From Clostridia bacterium (GTDB lineage: Bacteria; Bacillota; Clostridia; Christensenellales; Borkfalkiaceae), in assembly GCA_028720205.1 (NCBI GenBank), contig JAQYLE010000017.1:62001-126000 (forward strand): DNA of 64,000 nt. The letters run 5' to 3'. This document shows, piece by piece, positions 10,040-18,457 of the stretch; position 1 is the first letter of the stretch, and each line of letters opens with the position of its first letter. The translations under genes and the position numbers were made by a program. A model generated the notes under the pieces. The model was not told the DNA's origin, searched no databases, and worked only from the letters and a program-made list of their open reading frames with translations.

Positions 10040-10080
10040 CAAACAAGCGGAACGGATATTTGCCGAAGAGGAAAAATAAA

Positions 10081-10804
10081 ATGAGAAATAATACAGAAAC
10101 AATCGTATCAAAAAATAAAAAAATGATTGCGCACCGCGGAGTAAGCGGACTTGAAACGGAAAACACTCTTGCGGCGTTCATCGCGGCGGGAAACAGAACG
10201 TATTACGGCATAGAATGCGATATTCATCGTACCGCAGACGGGCGTTACGTAGTGATTCGCGACGCCGAAACAGGCAGAGTGGCTTCCGATAACCTGAATG
10301 TGGAAAGAAATAGTTTTTCGCTTGTGCGGAGCGTTATTCTGAACGATAAAGACGGTAGCAAACGCAAAGATTTGTTTATTCCGGAGTATCGGGAGTATCT
10401 GACCGTCTGCAAAAAAATACAATAAAATATCCGTCGTTGAACTGAAAGGCGTTTTCGCCGTAGAATGGATTCGGGAAGTCGTCGAAATCACGCGCAAGGC
10501 GGAGCAACTCGAAAACGCCGTATTTATTGCCTTCGACGCAGAAAATTTACTTGCATTGCGCAAATTATTACCGAAACAACCTTTGCAACTGCTCACGTGC
10601 GAATGGCGCGACGATTTGCCCGATTTTTTGGCAAAAAATCACTTCGGTTTAGATATCGCCTACAACCAACTCACCGAAGAACGCATTTCCGCTTGCCATA
10701 CAAAGGGCGTACAAGTGAATTGCTGGACGGTAGACGATAAATCTGCCGCCGAAGCATTATACGCCATGGGCGTAGATTATATCACTTCGAATATTTTGGA
10801 ATAA
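10081..10804 (+). pseudogene. Glycerophosphodiester phosphodiesterase, broken by a +1 frameshift in an A7 run
   Basis: The first frame reads MIAHRGVSGLETENTLAAF and YGIECDIHRTADGRYVVIRD, the catalytic His-Arg and Glu-x-Asp motifs of GDPD enzymes, which hydrolyse glycerophosphodiesters to glycerol-3-phosphate and alcohol. It stops after CKKIQ at 10425. The next frame continues without a gap as YNKISVVELKG and ends NCWTVDDKSAAEALYAMGVDYITSNILE, the normal C-terminus. Removing one A from the seven at 10411-10417 restores the full ~240-residue protein. Either a real lesion or a homopolymer error; A7 slippage could also let some full-length product form. Confidence 0.85.
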
Positions 10805-10857
10805 GCAGCCGATTAAAATAATTTTCGGCGCAACGATAACGAAAGACAGAGGAATTT

Positions 10858-11567
10858 ATGTACAAACTCGAAATGCATCTTCATACGCTCGGCTATTCGC
10901 CCTGCGCGCAAACCGACGTAAAAACAATCGCTAAGTTATACGATGCGAAAAATTACGACGGCATTGTATGTACCAACCATTTTAACCGCTATTTATGCGA
11001 AGAATACTATAAAAAGGGCTCCCCGTCGGAAAACGTGCGGTATTTTGTAAGCGGTTATCGCGCTTTACAAAAAGAATGCGCAAACTACGGAATAAACGTA
11101 TTTTTCGGCTTGGAACTTCTTACGGATTCTCTCACGTACTATAAACCGGTCCGCCCTATGCCGAAATGCTGATTTACGGAATGGAAGAAGAATGGCTGCT
11201 CGCGCATCCTTACGAATTATTTCGGCTTGATTTGCAACGGTTAAGCGATTTGTGCCGCGAAAACAAATGGATTTTATCGCAGGCGCATCCTTTTCGCTCG
11301 GGAATAAACGCGCAAAATCCCGCGTTGTTAGAGGGCGCGGAAGCATGGAACGGTAATCCGAGGTGCGAAAATCACAACGAACAGGCGCGGGCGTTTATAA
11401 AAGAAAACGGTTTGCTTCCCACCGCGGGGAGCGATTTCCATGTCGTCGGCGATGAAACAAGCGGCGTATTGTTGCAAAACGAAGTAACCGCCAACGAACA
11501 ACTTGTAGCCGAACTTCGTCGTCGCAGCCACAAGTTATTCCACGGAAATCAAATTATCGAAATATAA
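10858..11567 (+). pseudogene. PHP-domain phosphoesterase/histidinol-phosphatase-like gene, broken by a one-base deletion
   Basis: The first frame begins MYKLEMHLHTLGYSPCA, with the HxH metal motif of the PHP domain, and continues to LTYYKPVRPMPKC stop. The second frame (from about 11157) reads YAEMLIYGMEEEWLLAHPYELF, then QAHPFR and GSDFH, the later metal ligands, to 11567. Adding one C to the CCC run at 11154-11156 restores KPVRPYAEML and one ~236-residue protein. It follows the GDPD gene by 53 bases with its own GAGG site. Metal-dependent phosphoesterase is the likely activity if the frame is repaired. Confidence 0.8.
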
Positions 11568-11677
11568 CTTTAAAACGAAAAACTCCTTTTTCGCCGCAAT
11601 TATTTTTTATTTTCATTCTCCGTTGTTAACTCAATATCAAATGCTTTTGTTTTCCCTTTTCGGCAGGTTTAGCGGGT

Positions 11678-11861
11678 AGCACGGGGAAAAACGGAAGTCA
11701 ACGGGAAAAATTAACGCTGAAAATTTGAATAGTTTATTAGAGTCGTTCTCGATGTTTATCGGATGCGGCTCTTTTTTTGTATGCGTTGATTTTTCGTTCT
11801 TTCCGTTGACTTCCGCGCTTTTTTGCCGTTTACTCTAAAAATAAAAAATTTTCTCCGTGCT
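11678..11861. repeat. Nested inverted repeats forming a long stem around an inner hairpin
   Basis: An outer pair (AGCACGGGGAAAA at 11678-11690 and TTTTCTCCGTGCT at 11849-11861, 12 of 13 paired) lies just outside an inner perfect 13-base pair (CGGAAGTCAACGG at 11692-11704 and CCGTTGACTTCCG at 11803-11815). The enclosed ~98 bases contain another strong hairpin with a T run. The whole fills most of the gap before the sigma-like gene at 11914. It could be a structured leader RNA, a small regulatory RNA or a miniature inverted-repeat element; the sequence does not decide. Confidence 0.65.
11740..11778 (+). terminator. Rho-independent terminator-like hairpin inside the nested inverted repeat
   Basis: GAGTCGTTCTCGAT pairs with ATCGGATGCGGCTC (12 of 14 positions including G-U) around a GTTT loop and is followed by seven T. 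It could end transcription from the PHP gene or act as an attenuator for the downstream sigma-like gene. Confidence 0.6.
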
Positions 11862-11913
11862 TTGGTTTGGTTGCCGAAAAGGCAAAATAAAACAAAATCA
11901 GGATAAAAATTGT

Positions 11914-12543
11914 ATGAAAAACTCAATCGGTCTGGAAAACGAACGACTTATCACCAAAGAAAACGTGCTGCAATTAAGCGAAATTCTTGCCGTTTCCGCG
12001 GTAAAGAAAACGGTGAACTTTAAGCCTATCTACGCGCGGTTATACCGTGAATTGGTACACAACGTATTCGATCCGTTGCAAGACAACGAACGTTTCGGCG
12101 AAGGCTACGAACTCGTTCAGGAAACCTGCTGTTTCTTATGTAATTTTATCGGAAAGCGTCTGGGCGATACGTACAAAACCGACAAGCGCGGCAAAACAAT
12201 CAGTATCCGTAAGGCGTGTTACCGTCTGGTAGATAACTACATTACCAAAAATTATATCCGCGAAAGAGAATACTATCGCGTAATTTCGATAGAAGAACTT
12301 TCCAGAACGCAGGAACTTGCCGCCAAAGAAATCACCCCTATGCAAACGGATTACACGGGCGTAGACATAATTATACTAAAATTAAAATTAACAAAGAAAG
12401 AAAACGACGTTTTGAACTGTTATCTTGCCGGAATGGCGTATACGGAAATCGCCAGATTTTTATGCGTAAACGCCTCTACCGTCTGGCGCAGAAAAATGAA
12501 AATTCAACAGAAATACGCGCAGAATTTCGGCGAATATTCTTAA
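11914..12543 (+). CDS. Sigma-70-like / helix-turn-helix DNA-binding protein
   Basis: I choose ATG 11914 (MKNSIGLENERL) with AGGA upstream rather than the track start at 11857; this gives 209 residues. The C-terminus LTKKENDVLNCYLAGMAYTEIARFLCVNASTVWRRKMKIQQKY is a sigma region-4 type helix-turn-helix, and the middle contains charged helices compatible with region 2 (YRLVDNYITKNYIREREYYRVISIEEL). It is probably a small alternative sigma factor or sigma-like regulator of an accessory region. The long inverted-repeat leader is unusual. The regulon cannot be read from the sequence. Confidence 0.55.
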   Translation: MKNSIGLENERLITKENVLQLSEILAVSAVKKTVNFKPIYARLYRELVHNVFDPLQDNERFGEGYELVQETCCFLCNFIGKRLGDTYKTDKRGKTISIRKACYRLVDNYITKNYIREREYYRVISIEELSRTQELAAKEITPMQTDYTGVDIIILKLKLTKKENDVLNCYLAGMAYTEIARFLCVNASTVWRRKMKIQQKYAQNFGEYS

Positions 12544-12571
12544 ATCGTGTTAATTGGGCGATATTCTCCAA

Positions 12572-12946
12572 TTATTCGTGCTCTTTTATCCATTGTAACA
12601 GTTCTTCGTACCGCATTTTCCCTTCCGCCAATTTCAAACCGACTTCCACGACCTCGTCATCGGTAACCTCCAACGGCAAACCGTTGACCTCCAAAAAGGT
12701 AAGAAGTACATACATTCCGATTCGCTTGTTCCCGTCCACAAATGCGTGATTAGATACCAAGCCAACGGCAATACGCGCGGCTTTTTCCTCTTTCGACGGG
12801 AAAAGTTCTTTATTATCAAACGTCGCATATGCAGATTCCAGAGCCGATTCCAACAAGCCGAAATCGCGTATTCCGTCCAATCCACCCGTCTGTTCCATGA
12901 TCATTTTATGCAACAACAGAACTTTTTCTTTGCTGAACTTTATCAT
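12572..12946 (-). CDS. doc: Doc/Fic-family death-on-curing toxin
   Basis: A 124-residue protein with the Fic core HAFVDGNKRIG, matching H-x-F-x-x-G-N-K-R of the Doc branch, in which the toxin phosphorylates elongation factor Tu and stops translation. The preceding LLESALESAYATF segment is typical of Doc. Its start overlaps the stop of the phd gene by four bases (ATGA), the usual coupled arrangement with antitoxin first. It converges on the sigma-like gene. Confidence 0.9.
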   Translation of the reverse strand: MIKFSKEKVLLLHKMIMEQTGGLDGIRDFGLLESALESAYATFDNKELFPSKEEKAARIAVGLVSNHAFVDGNKRIGMYVLLTFLEVNGLPLEVTDDEVVEVGLKLAEGKMRYEELLQWIKEHE

Positions 12947-13185
12947 TTCGCCAATGTCTCAAACGCCTTTCTGTGTTTATTTAAAATACGTTTTGCTACC
13001 ACATCTATTTTTTCGTCGTCCGTCAATGCCAACGCTTGACTGTTCTCCCAACTGACAATCATATATTTCGGCTTATTATTTTTGAAAATAACAACGCTCC
13101 CTTGTTTATCCACAATCCTCGTTGCGCGCGAAAAATTTTGATTTGCTTCCGTTATAGACAAGACCTGATCGGTATTTATCGTCAT
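12943..13185 (-). CDS. phd: Phd/YefM-family antitoxin
   Basis: 80 residues beginning MTINTDQVLSITEANQNFSRATRIVDKQGSVVIF, the N-terminal DNA-binding fold of Phd antitoxins; the C-terminus would wrap the Doc active site. The ribosome binding site is GGAGGGG. It is expected to repress its own promoter together with Doc. Confidence 0.88.
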   Translation of the reverse strand: MTINTDQVLSITEANQNFSRATRIVDKQGSVVIFKNNKPKYMIVSWENSQALALTDDEKIDVVAKRILNKHRKAFETLAK

Positions 13186-13217
13186 AATATCCCCTCCGAT
13201 AATTCGTTCTTGTATTT

Positions 13218-13246
13218 AGTATACACTATTTTTAGGAGAAATGCAA
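13218..13246 (-). promoter_or_regulatory. phd-doc promoter with partial palindrome
   Basis: Minus-strand TTGCAT (13241-13246), 17-base spacer, TATACT (13218-13223). The -10 region sits in TAGTATACACTA, a partial dyad that could be the Phd operator. Confidence 0.6.
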
Positions 13247-13404
13247 CCTATTTTATCACCTATTCTTAAAAAACCGTTTTTATATAAATAACTTTATATA
13301 TAATTAAGCAATTTTAGTTCCAAATCTTTCGCCAAATCTTTCGCCAAACCTCCCGGTTATCGCGATTTTTATTGAATATTTTTCTTGTTTTATGCAAAAA
13401 ATAA

Positions 13405-13438
13405 GCCATTTTATGCAACTTTTATTGCATAAAATGGC
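13405..13438 (-). terminator. Perfect 14-bp hairpin downstream of the tRNA-Gln 3' end
   Basis: GCCATTTTATGCAA and TTGCATAAAATGGC pair perfectly around a six-base loop, four bases after the CCA end of the tRNA-Gln remnant read on the minus strand, and are followed by a T-rich tract. This is most simply the original terminator of the tRNA-Gln gene, marking DNA left of it as older chromosome. Confidence 0.75.
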
Positions 13439-13442
13439 ATTT

Positions 13443-13488
13443 TGGCTGGGGTAGCTGGATTCGAACCAACGAAGTGACGGAGTCAGAG
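13443..13488 (-). other. tRNA-Gln(CTG) 3' half: att scar of an integrated element
   Basis: Read on the minus strand, the 46 bases start in the anticodon loop CTCTGAC (anticodon CTG) and continue through the 3' anticodon stem, variable loop, a regular T arm (GTTGG-TTCGAAT-CCAGC), the acceptor strand TACCCCA, G and CCA. The 5' half (acceptor TGGGGTA and D arm) is not present to the right. This is the expected left junction when an element integrates in a tRNA anticodon loop; the intact tRNA would lie at the other end, which is not in the window. Confidence 0.8.
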
Positions 13489-13508
13489 CTTTTTGCTTAA
13501 ATTTTTCA

Positions 13509-13611
13509 GCCTCAAAAACGAGGCAAAAATACACGAAAAATCATCAAATTTACCTCATTTTGCCCCTTCTTGAATTTTCACTCCCCAAATTCCATATCCA
13601 ACTCCCCAAAA
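13509..13611. repeat. Element-end structure: short hairpin and two ACTCCCCAAA repeats
   Basis: Twenty bases right of the tRNA-Gln remnant is a GCCTC/GAGGC hairpin (13509-13524), and ACTCCCCAAA occurs at 13580-13589 and 13601-13610. The same layout is found right of the tRNA-Asn remnant at 50.85 kb, and CTCCCCAA repeats also flank the integrase gene. They are candidate integrase arm-type or excisionase sites. Confidence 0.5.
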
Positions 13612-13801
13612 CAGAAACAAATTATTCACCCTTACTCTAACCCATAATTTATTATATTAATCCCATGCAAGATGCGCGCGTACTACAAAATAGATATTTT
13701 GTCAATTATCCACTTGGTTTGAACTGACGAAACGCCGTCTTAACTGTCTGTATTGCAACAGACGAAAACACAGTTAATCAATTAAAATTAACGTTTTAAA
13801 T

Positions 13802-14581
13802 TCATATGTTTTTCTCAGACAACACCGCTTTCGCCCAATCGAAAAATAACGGACAAGATTCAAATATATCATAATACCTATCGTATTCCACCAATAACTC
13901 TTCTATGGTATTCGGACGATAACCCATTCCATGCATCTTTGCAATTTCAAAATATACGTCATCGGCTAAAACTTTTTTAATAAACTTCAGTAAATCTTTG
14001 TTGATTTTTTTTATTTTCAACAGCAAATTTTCAGCGGTTTCTGTTTCTCCGATTTTATAATATAAAAAACAAAGCGGCAACATCATCTGCGACATCTGTT
14101 CTTCATCGTAAGCCTTGAATAATTCTTCAGCTTTCTCTTTGTTTTCTGCCAACGCTAACAAGTGCATCAAATCATAGCGAACGCCAAGATTGTCGCTTTT
14201 GCATAACTCCAAAAGCCTTTCGCCCTCTTTTATTGCTTTCGTTACAAAACCGTTTTCCATTAATGCCGAAAGGTATTGGTAGCACGCCGTCATATACGGT
14301 CTGGTCTCATATACAAGCCAAAAATCGCCCTTGTCGTTTTGAAAATATCCCCCGTCCTGCATTTGCTTATTGCCGATAGAAACGATATTTTCCAGACCCG
14401 CAAGATACGCCGCTTGCTTTTTCCGATTCTTTTCGTTTTTCATAAGCAATAATTGCAAATTATTCGGTTCTAAAAGAAGAGCCTCATCTATATAGCCTTC
14501 TCTTTCCTTTTTTGTTTTTGCTTGATCGATAAGGTCAAAATAATCGTATATATCTTTTTTCTCGTCTTTTACATCAATCAT
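13802..14581 (-). CDS. TPR-like hypothetical protein
   Basis: 259 residues, mostly helical. It opens YDYFDLIDQAKTKKEREGYIDEALLLEPNN, resembling the start of tetratricopeptide arrays, and has a DFWLVYETRPYMTACYQYL segment seen in a group of bacterial TPR proteins, followed by ERLLELCKSDNLGVRY and further helix pairs. No signal peptide or membrane helix. It is probably a cytosolic protein-interaction protein; partner unknown. It lies just inside the tRNA-Gln junction as the first gene of the accessory block. Confidence 0.55.
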   Translation of the reverse strand: MIDVKDEKKDIYDYFDLIDQAKTKKEREGYIDEALLLEPNNLQLLLMKNEKNRKKQAAYLAGLENIVSIGNKQMQDGGYFQNDKGDFWLVYETRPYMTACYQYLSALMENGFVTKAIKEGERLLELCKSDNLGVRYDLMHLLALAENKEKAEELFKAYDEEQMSQMMLPLCFLYYKIGETETAENLLLKIKKINKDLLKFIKKVLADDVYFEIAKMHGMGYRPNTIEELLVEYDRYYDIFESCPLFFDWAKAVLSEKNI

Positions 14582-14706
14582 TTTATTTCTCCAACCCTTT
14601 TTAAGGGCATAAATTTTACTTTTGTTATTAACTCCGAGGTGATTTCTTTCAAGTTAATTATGTTTCATTGCCATTTTGGGCATTTTAAACAAAGCCGACA
14701 ATATTT

Positions 14707-15063
14707 TTATTCAATCACTTTCCAACTGCCGGTTTTATCAGATCCGTTACGCTCTATTATACCCAGTTCTTTCAATGACTTAATCGCTCTTTCCACGGTA
14801 CGTTTGCATCTTTTTATTTTCTCGGCTATTTTTTCGGCATTAAACTCGCCGTTTTCCTTTATACACTCTAAAACCTCACGATTTATTTCGGAAAATTTTA
14901 CACCGCCACTTACACCGACATTTACACCGACATTGCTACGATTTGTTTCATTCAAAGAAATTTTCGTTTTAAACACCTCGCCGTCTATAAATTCGGGCGT
15001 TGTTCCCAAATAGACCTTGCTATATTTGACGATATTTCTGACACCGGAACCGAGTTCTTGTTA
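14707..15063 (-). pseudogene. C-terminal remnant of an AlbA_2 (Schlafen-like) ATP-binding protein
   Basis: The frame upstream of the listed TTG is open and reads QELGSGVRNIVKYSKVYLGTTPEF, a conserved segment of AlbA_2-domain proteins, then a linker with repeated NVGVNVGV and a winged-helix end KIAEKIKRCKRTVERAIKSL...RNGSDKTGSWKV. The intact gene at 24040-25368 ends almost identically (TVKRALASLKEKGLIERVGSDKTGCWKV). A stop codon precedes the remnant, and the N-terminal two thirds are missing, replaced by degenerate repeats. Probably not expressed as a functional protein. Confidence 0.7.
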
Positions 15064-15126
15064 TTAAAAAAGGGAGACTATAATGCCGCAACATTACGCG
15101 TCTCTCTTTCAACGACCGGTTTTTCC

Positions 15127-15263
15127 GTTGCTCGCCAACTGACAGCCCCTTATGTGCTGCATTGATATCAAGTTTTCAGTTGCTTGCCAACCGTCAGCCC
15201 CTTACGTGCCGCATTGATTTCGAGTTAAAGTGCCAGCCCACCGCAATTGATATTTGCTCTTAT
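15127..15263. repeat. Degenerate 52-base tandem repeat
   Basis: Two copies with a 52-base period start at 15127 and 15179 (GTTGCTCGCCAAC / GTTGCTTGCCAAC; CAGCCCCTTAYGTGYYGCATTGAT in both), followed by a shortened third copy from about 15231. The copies differ by scattered substitutions. The stretch from 15064 to 15404 otherwise holds no gene I can support. Confidence 0.6.
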
Positions 15264-15404
15264 AGCCTACAATATAGTAAAAAAAATGTCAAGCATTTTT
15301 AAAAAGCCCCCAATCCATATTCGACCGATTCTCAAATCGAGTAAGTAACTCCACGGTTATTTGCTCTCAGATTAAATGCTTTGCCCTCTCTTGTTTTCGA
15401 CAAA

Positions 15405-15449
15405 ATTGACAATCTTGGGAGTTTTTTATTGACAATCTTGGGAGTTTTT
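15405..15449 (+). promoter_or_regulatory. Two 22-base direct repeats upstream of the ATPase promoter (possible operator)
   Basis: ATTGACAATCTTGGGAGTTTTT occurs at 15405-15426 and again at 15428-15449 with a period of 23 bases, directly abutting the -35 box of the downstream promoter. Two whole-helix-turn-spaced direct repeats at this position suggest a regulator binding site; the TTGACA in each could also be read as alternative -35 boxes. Confidence 0.5.
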
Positions 15450-15451
15450 AT

Positions 15452-15480
15452 TTGACTTTTTCTTTTTTTTCGTTTATACT
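15452..15480 (+). promoter_or_regulatory. Strong promoter for the AAA/DUF4143 ATPase gene
   Basis: TTGACT (15452-15457), 17-base spacer, TATACT (15475-15480), 24 bases before the ATG at 15505, which has CAGGAGAAA as ribosome binding site. Confidence 0.75.
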
Positions 15481-15504
15481 GTATTTGTATCAGGAGAAAC
15501 CGTC

Positions 15505-16776
15505 ATGAAAAAATATTATACACGCTTAATCGAACCCATTATTGAGAGGAAATTAAAGTCTTCCGGAGCAGTACTTGTTGCCGGTCCGAAATTTTGCGGA
15601 AAAACGACGACCTGCATGCTGTATCAAAAAAGTTTTATTAAACTGAACACGAAACAAACAATCAGTATTGCAAAATTAGATCCGAAAGGCGTTTTAATCG
15701 GAGATAAACCTCGACTTATTGATGAATGGCAAACCGTTCCGGATATATGGAATCAAGTAAAAGATTATCTCGATTTCGATTATTCTTTCGGTCAATTCAT
15801 ATTAACCGGAAGTTCAACCCCCGCAGATAAGACTCAAATATATCATTCGGGCGCAGGACGTATCGTTCCACTTAAAATGCGACCTATGTCTTTGTTTGAA
15901 TCGGAAGAGTCCAAAGGTCTGATTTCGTTACAGAAACTTTTTAATAGTGAAAATCAAGAAGTTTTCGACCTTAACAGCAATTTTACGTTAACAAACGTTG
16001 CTTATTTAATTTGCCGCGGCGGTTGGCCTATTTCGGTGCAAGACGATAAAGATCTCGGCTTGGAAATCACGAGAAACTATTACGACAGTCTTTTTGTATT
16101 TGACAATTCCGAAAATGAAAAGTTCCGGAATAAAAAACCAGAACTATTCAAAATGATTTTACGCAGTTACGCGAGAAATATCTCTACGGAAGCCCCTAAT
16201 ACCGTTATAATGGAAGACGTTAAGGCAACTAACTCACGCACCCTTGACGCAAAAACTTTCGACGAATATATGGAAGCCTTAAAAGACTTATATATCATCG
16301 AAGATGTTACCGCATGGAATCCGAATATTCGCTCAAAAACCGCCATACGCACATCACCTATCAGACATTTTACCGATACGTCAATCGCCTGCAGAGCTTT
16401 AAATATCTTTCCTGACGATTTAATGAACGACCTCAAAAGTTTCGGATTGTTCTTTGAAGATTTTGCTGTTCGGGATTTAGTTATTTACGCATCGTGTATC
16501 GGCGGCGAAGTCCGCCACTACCGAGACAGCACGGGGTTGGAATGCGATGCTATCGTTCGATTGCCGGATGGACAATGGGGAGCCATAGAAATTAAACTCG
16601 GCGGCGAGGAACTAATCAACGACGGTGTAAAATCTCTTTTAACTTTAAAAAAGAAACTTAACGAAAAGAGCGATGAACCCGCCCCCGCGTTTATGATGAT
16701 TTTAACCGCCTGCGGTTCTTTATACCATCGCCCTGACGGAATTTACGTCGTCCCGATCAATTGTTTAAAACCTTAA
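15505..16776 (+). CDS. AAA family ATPase with DUF4143 C-terminal domain
   Basis: 423 residues. Walker A is AGPKFCGKTTT near residue 37 and Walker B is PRLIDEWQTV, followed by FILTGSSTP (sensor-like) and the GAGRIVPLKMRPMSLFE motif typical of AAA_14. The C-terminal half has the DUF4143 pattern, including FFEDFAVRDLVIYA and GLECDAIVRLPDGQWGAIEIKLGG, a restriction-endonuclease-like Asp-Glu-x-Lys arrangement. These proteins are common in gut anaerobes and mobile DNA, with no settled function. The gene stands alone and converges on the serine recombinases. Confidence 0.85.
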   Translation: MKKYYTRLIEPIIERKLKSSGAVLVAGPKFCGKTTTCMLYQKSFIKLNTKQTISIAKLDPKGVLIGDKPRLIDEWQTVPDIWNQVKDYLDFDYSFGQFILTGSSTPADKTQIYHSGAGRIVPLKMRPMSLFESEESKGLISLQKLFNSENQEVFDLNSNFTLTNVAYLICRGGWPISVQDDKDLGLEITRNYYDSLFVFDNSENEKFRNKKPELFKMILRSYARNISTEAPNTVIMEDVKATNSRTLDAKTFDEYMEALKDLYIIEDVTAWNPNIRSKTAIRTSPIRHFTDTSIACRALNIFPDDLMNDLKSFGLFFEDFAVRDLVIYASCIGGEVRHYRDSTGLECDAIVRLPDGQWGAIEIKLGGEELINDGVKSLLTLKKKLNEKSDEPAPAFMMILTACGSLYHRPDGIYVVPINCLKP

Positions 16777-16817
16777 TGGTAAAATATTTTAAAGCCGCCT
16801 TAAAAGCGGCTTTTATT

Positions 16818-18452
16818 TTACAGACTTTCTTCTACCGTCAAACCGCCTTTGAATATTATTTTTATCTTCTCTTTCGACTCAACGATTACCACTTCTATTA
16901 TCTGCCTTACAAGTTCGTCGTTATAGACTATCTGATGATTTTTCAGCCCGTCCATTATGGCGTAAACGTCTTGCAGCTTTGATTGTACCGCCTCTTTCCT
17001 CGTTTTATTGCCGTATAATTCTTCGAGTTTGTTTTGTAATTCATTCTTTTCGCTCATCAACGATTGCGCTTTTTCTTCGTCGAAATCGTCTATGGTATCG
17101 GCTGAAACGCTGCTTATCATCGCTTTTATCTCGCCGTCGAGTTCGGATATACGAATTTGCAACGACATCTCCTCTTCGTTATCCGCCGTAATGTTTTCCG
17201 TAAATACTTTATCTATATGAGATTTTAAGGTTTGCATTGTCTCGCCGTCTGCCGCCGCGACCTTTTGAACAGCGTTTACGATTGCCGCCTGCAACGCGCC
17301 TTCTTCTATCGTCGGCGAATGGCAGTATCTCTTTCCGTAATCTAACCGTTTCACGCACCGCCATACGATTCTCTTCTCGCCACGGGAAGTCCACGTGCAT
17401 CTTCGGTACGGAGTCTTGCACTCTCCGCATATGAGCATTTCCGTTAAAGCGTATTTGCTCGAATATTTTCCTTGTTCGGTTTTCACGCCTTTGAACTTTA
17501 CTCTTTTCTTTCCCGACCGTTTCGCAAGTTCTTCTTGCACCCTGCCGAACGTCGCGGAATCTATTATCGCCGGATGATTGTTTTCGACGTAATATTTCGG
17601 TCTGTCTCCGTCGTTGATTTTTACTTTTTTGGATATACAGTCTACAACGTAGGTTTTGTTGATGACGGCGTCGCCCTTATATTTTTCGTTGGTCAGTATC
17701 GATTGCACCGTACCCGAAGTCCACTTTTCTTTTCCGTATGGGGTAAGTATTTTTTGACTTTCAAGTCCTTTGCAAATCGTCTGCAAACTATCCCCCGCTA
17801 AAAATCGGTTGTAAATATACCGTATAGTTTCCGCCTCGTTTTCATCGATTTCGGGATTGCCGTCTTCGCCTTTTTTATATCCGAGAAAGTATTTGTAATT
17901 GAATGCTACTTTTCCTTCTTTCGCGCTTTGCGCTTTACCGAATTTTACGTTCGCGCTTATGTTTTCCGATTCGCTTTGCGCGATGCCGCCGTATATCGTT
18001 ATATAAAATTCAGCGTCGGGCTTTATACTGTGTATACCCTGTTCTTCAAAGAATACGTCTATTCCCAACGATCTCAGCATTCGAATATATTTCAGACAGT
18101 CGAGCGTATTCCTTGCAAACCTCGATATCGACTTCGTCAGAATCAAATCGACTTTACCGCGCTTGCAGTATCTCATCAGGCGATTGAATTCGTCGCGTTT
18201 TAATACGCTCGTGCCGGTAATGCCTTTATCTGCGAAAATTCCAATCATTTCCCACTCGGGATTCGCATTGATTTTTTCCGTGTACCAAGCGCATTGCGTG
18301 GCGTAACTGTTCAACTGCTCTTCTTCTTTGGTAGATACTCGACAATATGCCGCATCGCGTACCCTGCGGATTTGCTCAATCGCTTTATCCGTCGCAGATA
18401 TTTTCGGCGGTATAATTCTGACTTTTTTAACTCTTTCGACTGCCACCTCCAT
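16818..18452 (-). CDS. Large serine recombinase (resolvase/invertase family)
   Basis: 544 residues. The catalytic domain starts AAYCRVSTKEEEQLNSYATQ with the nucleophilic Ser, continues with GITGTSVLKRDEFNRLM and LTKSISRFARNTLDCL, then a recombinase domain (FLGYKKGEDGNPEIDENEAETIRYIYNRF), a Cys4 zinc ribbon (CGECKTPYRRC...WRC) and a C-terminal coiled coil. It is the usual build of large serine integrases or TnpX-like transposases. GGAGG precedes the ATG. It is the last of three recombinase genes in one minus-strand string and probably works with them in insertion or excision. Confidence 0.93.
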   Translation of the reverse strand: MEVAVERVKKVRIIPPKISATDKAIEQIRRVRDAAYCRVSTKEEEQLNSYATQCAWYTEKINANPEWEMIGIFADKGITGTSVLKRDEFNRLMRYCKRGKVDLILTKSISRFARNTLDCLKYIRMLRSLGIDVFFEEQGIHSIKPDAEFYITIYGGIAQSESENISANVKFGKAQSAKEGKVAFNYKYFLGYKKGEDGNPEIDENEAETIRYIYNRFLAGDSLQTICKGLESQKILTPYGKEKWTSGTVQSILTNEKYKGDAVINKTYVVDCISKKVKINDGDRPKYYVENNHPAIIDSATFGRVQEELAKRSGKKRVKFKGVKTEQGKYSSKYALTEMLICGECKTPYRRCTWTSRGEKRIVWRCVKRLDYGKRYCHSPTIEEGALQAAIVNAVQKVAAADGETMQTLKSHIDKVFTENITADNEEEMSLQIRISELDGEIKAMISSVSADTIDDFDEEKAQSLMSEKNELQNKLEELYGNKTRKEAVQSKLQDVYAIMDGLKNHQIVYNDELVRQIIEVVIVESKEKIKIIFKGGLTVEESL

Positions 18453-18457
18453 AATCG

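Noticed and set aside
9903-10181. 92-residue minus-strand ORF
   Set aside because: Overlaps the GDPD promoter and start, has no ribosome binding site and looks like translated AT-rich intergenic DNA.
13304-13534. 76-residue minus-strand ORF
   Set aside because: It runs through the tRNA-Gln remnant, its terminator and a short ATCTTTCGCCAA tandem repeat; no ribosome binding site and no protein-like composition.
14522-15013. 163-residue plus-strand ORF
   Set aside because: Opposite to the AlbA_2 remnant, which has family motifs; composition is non-coding.
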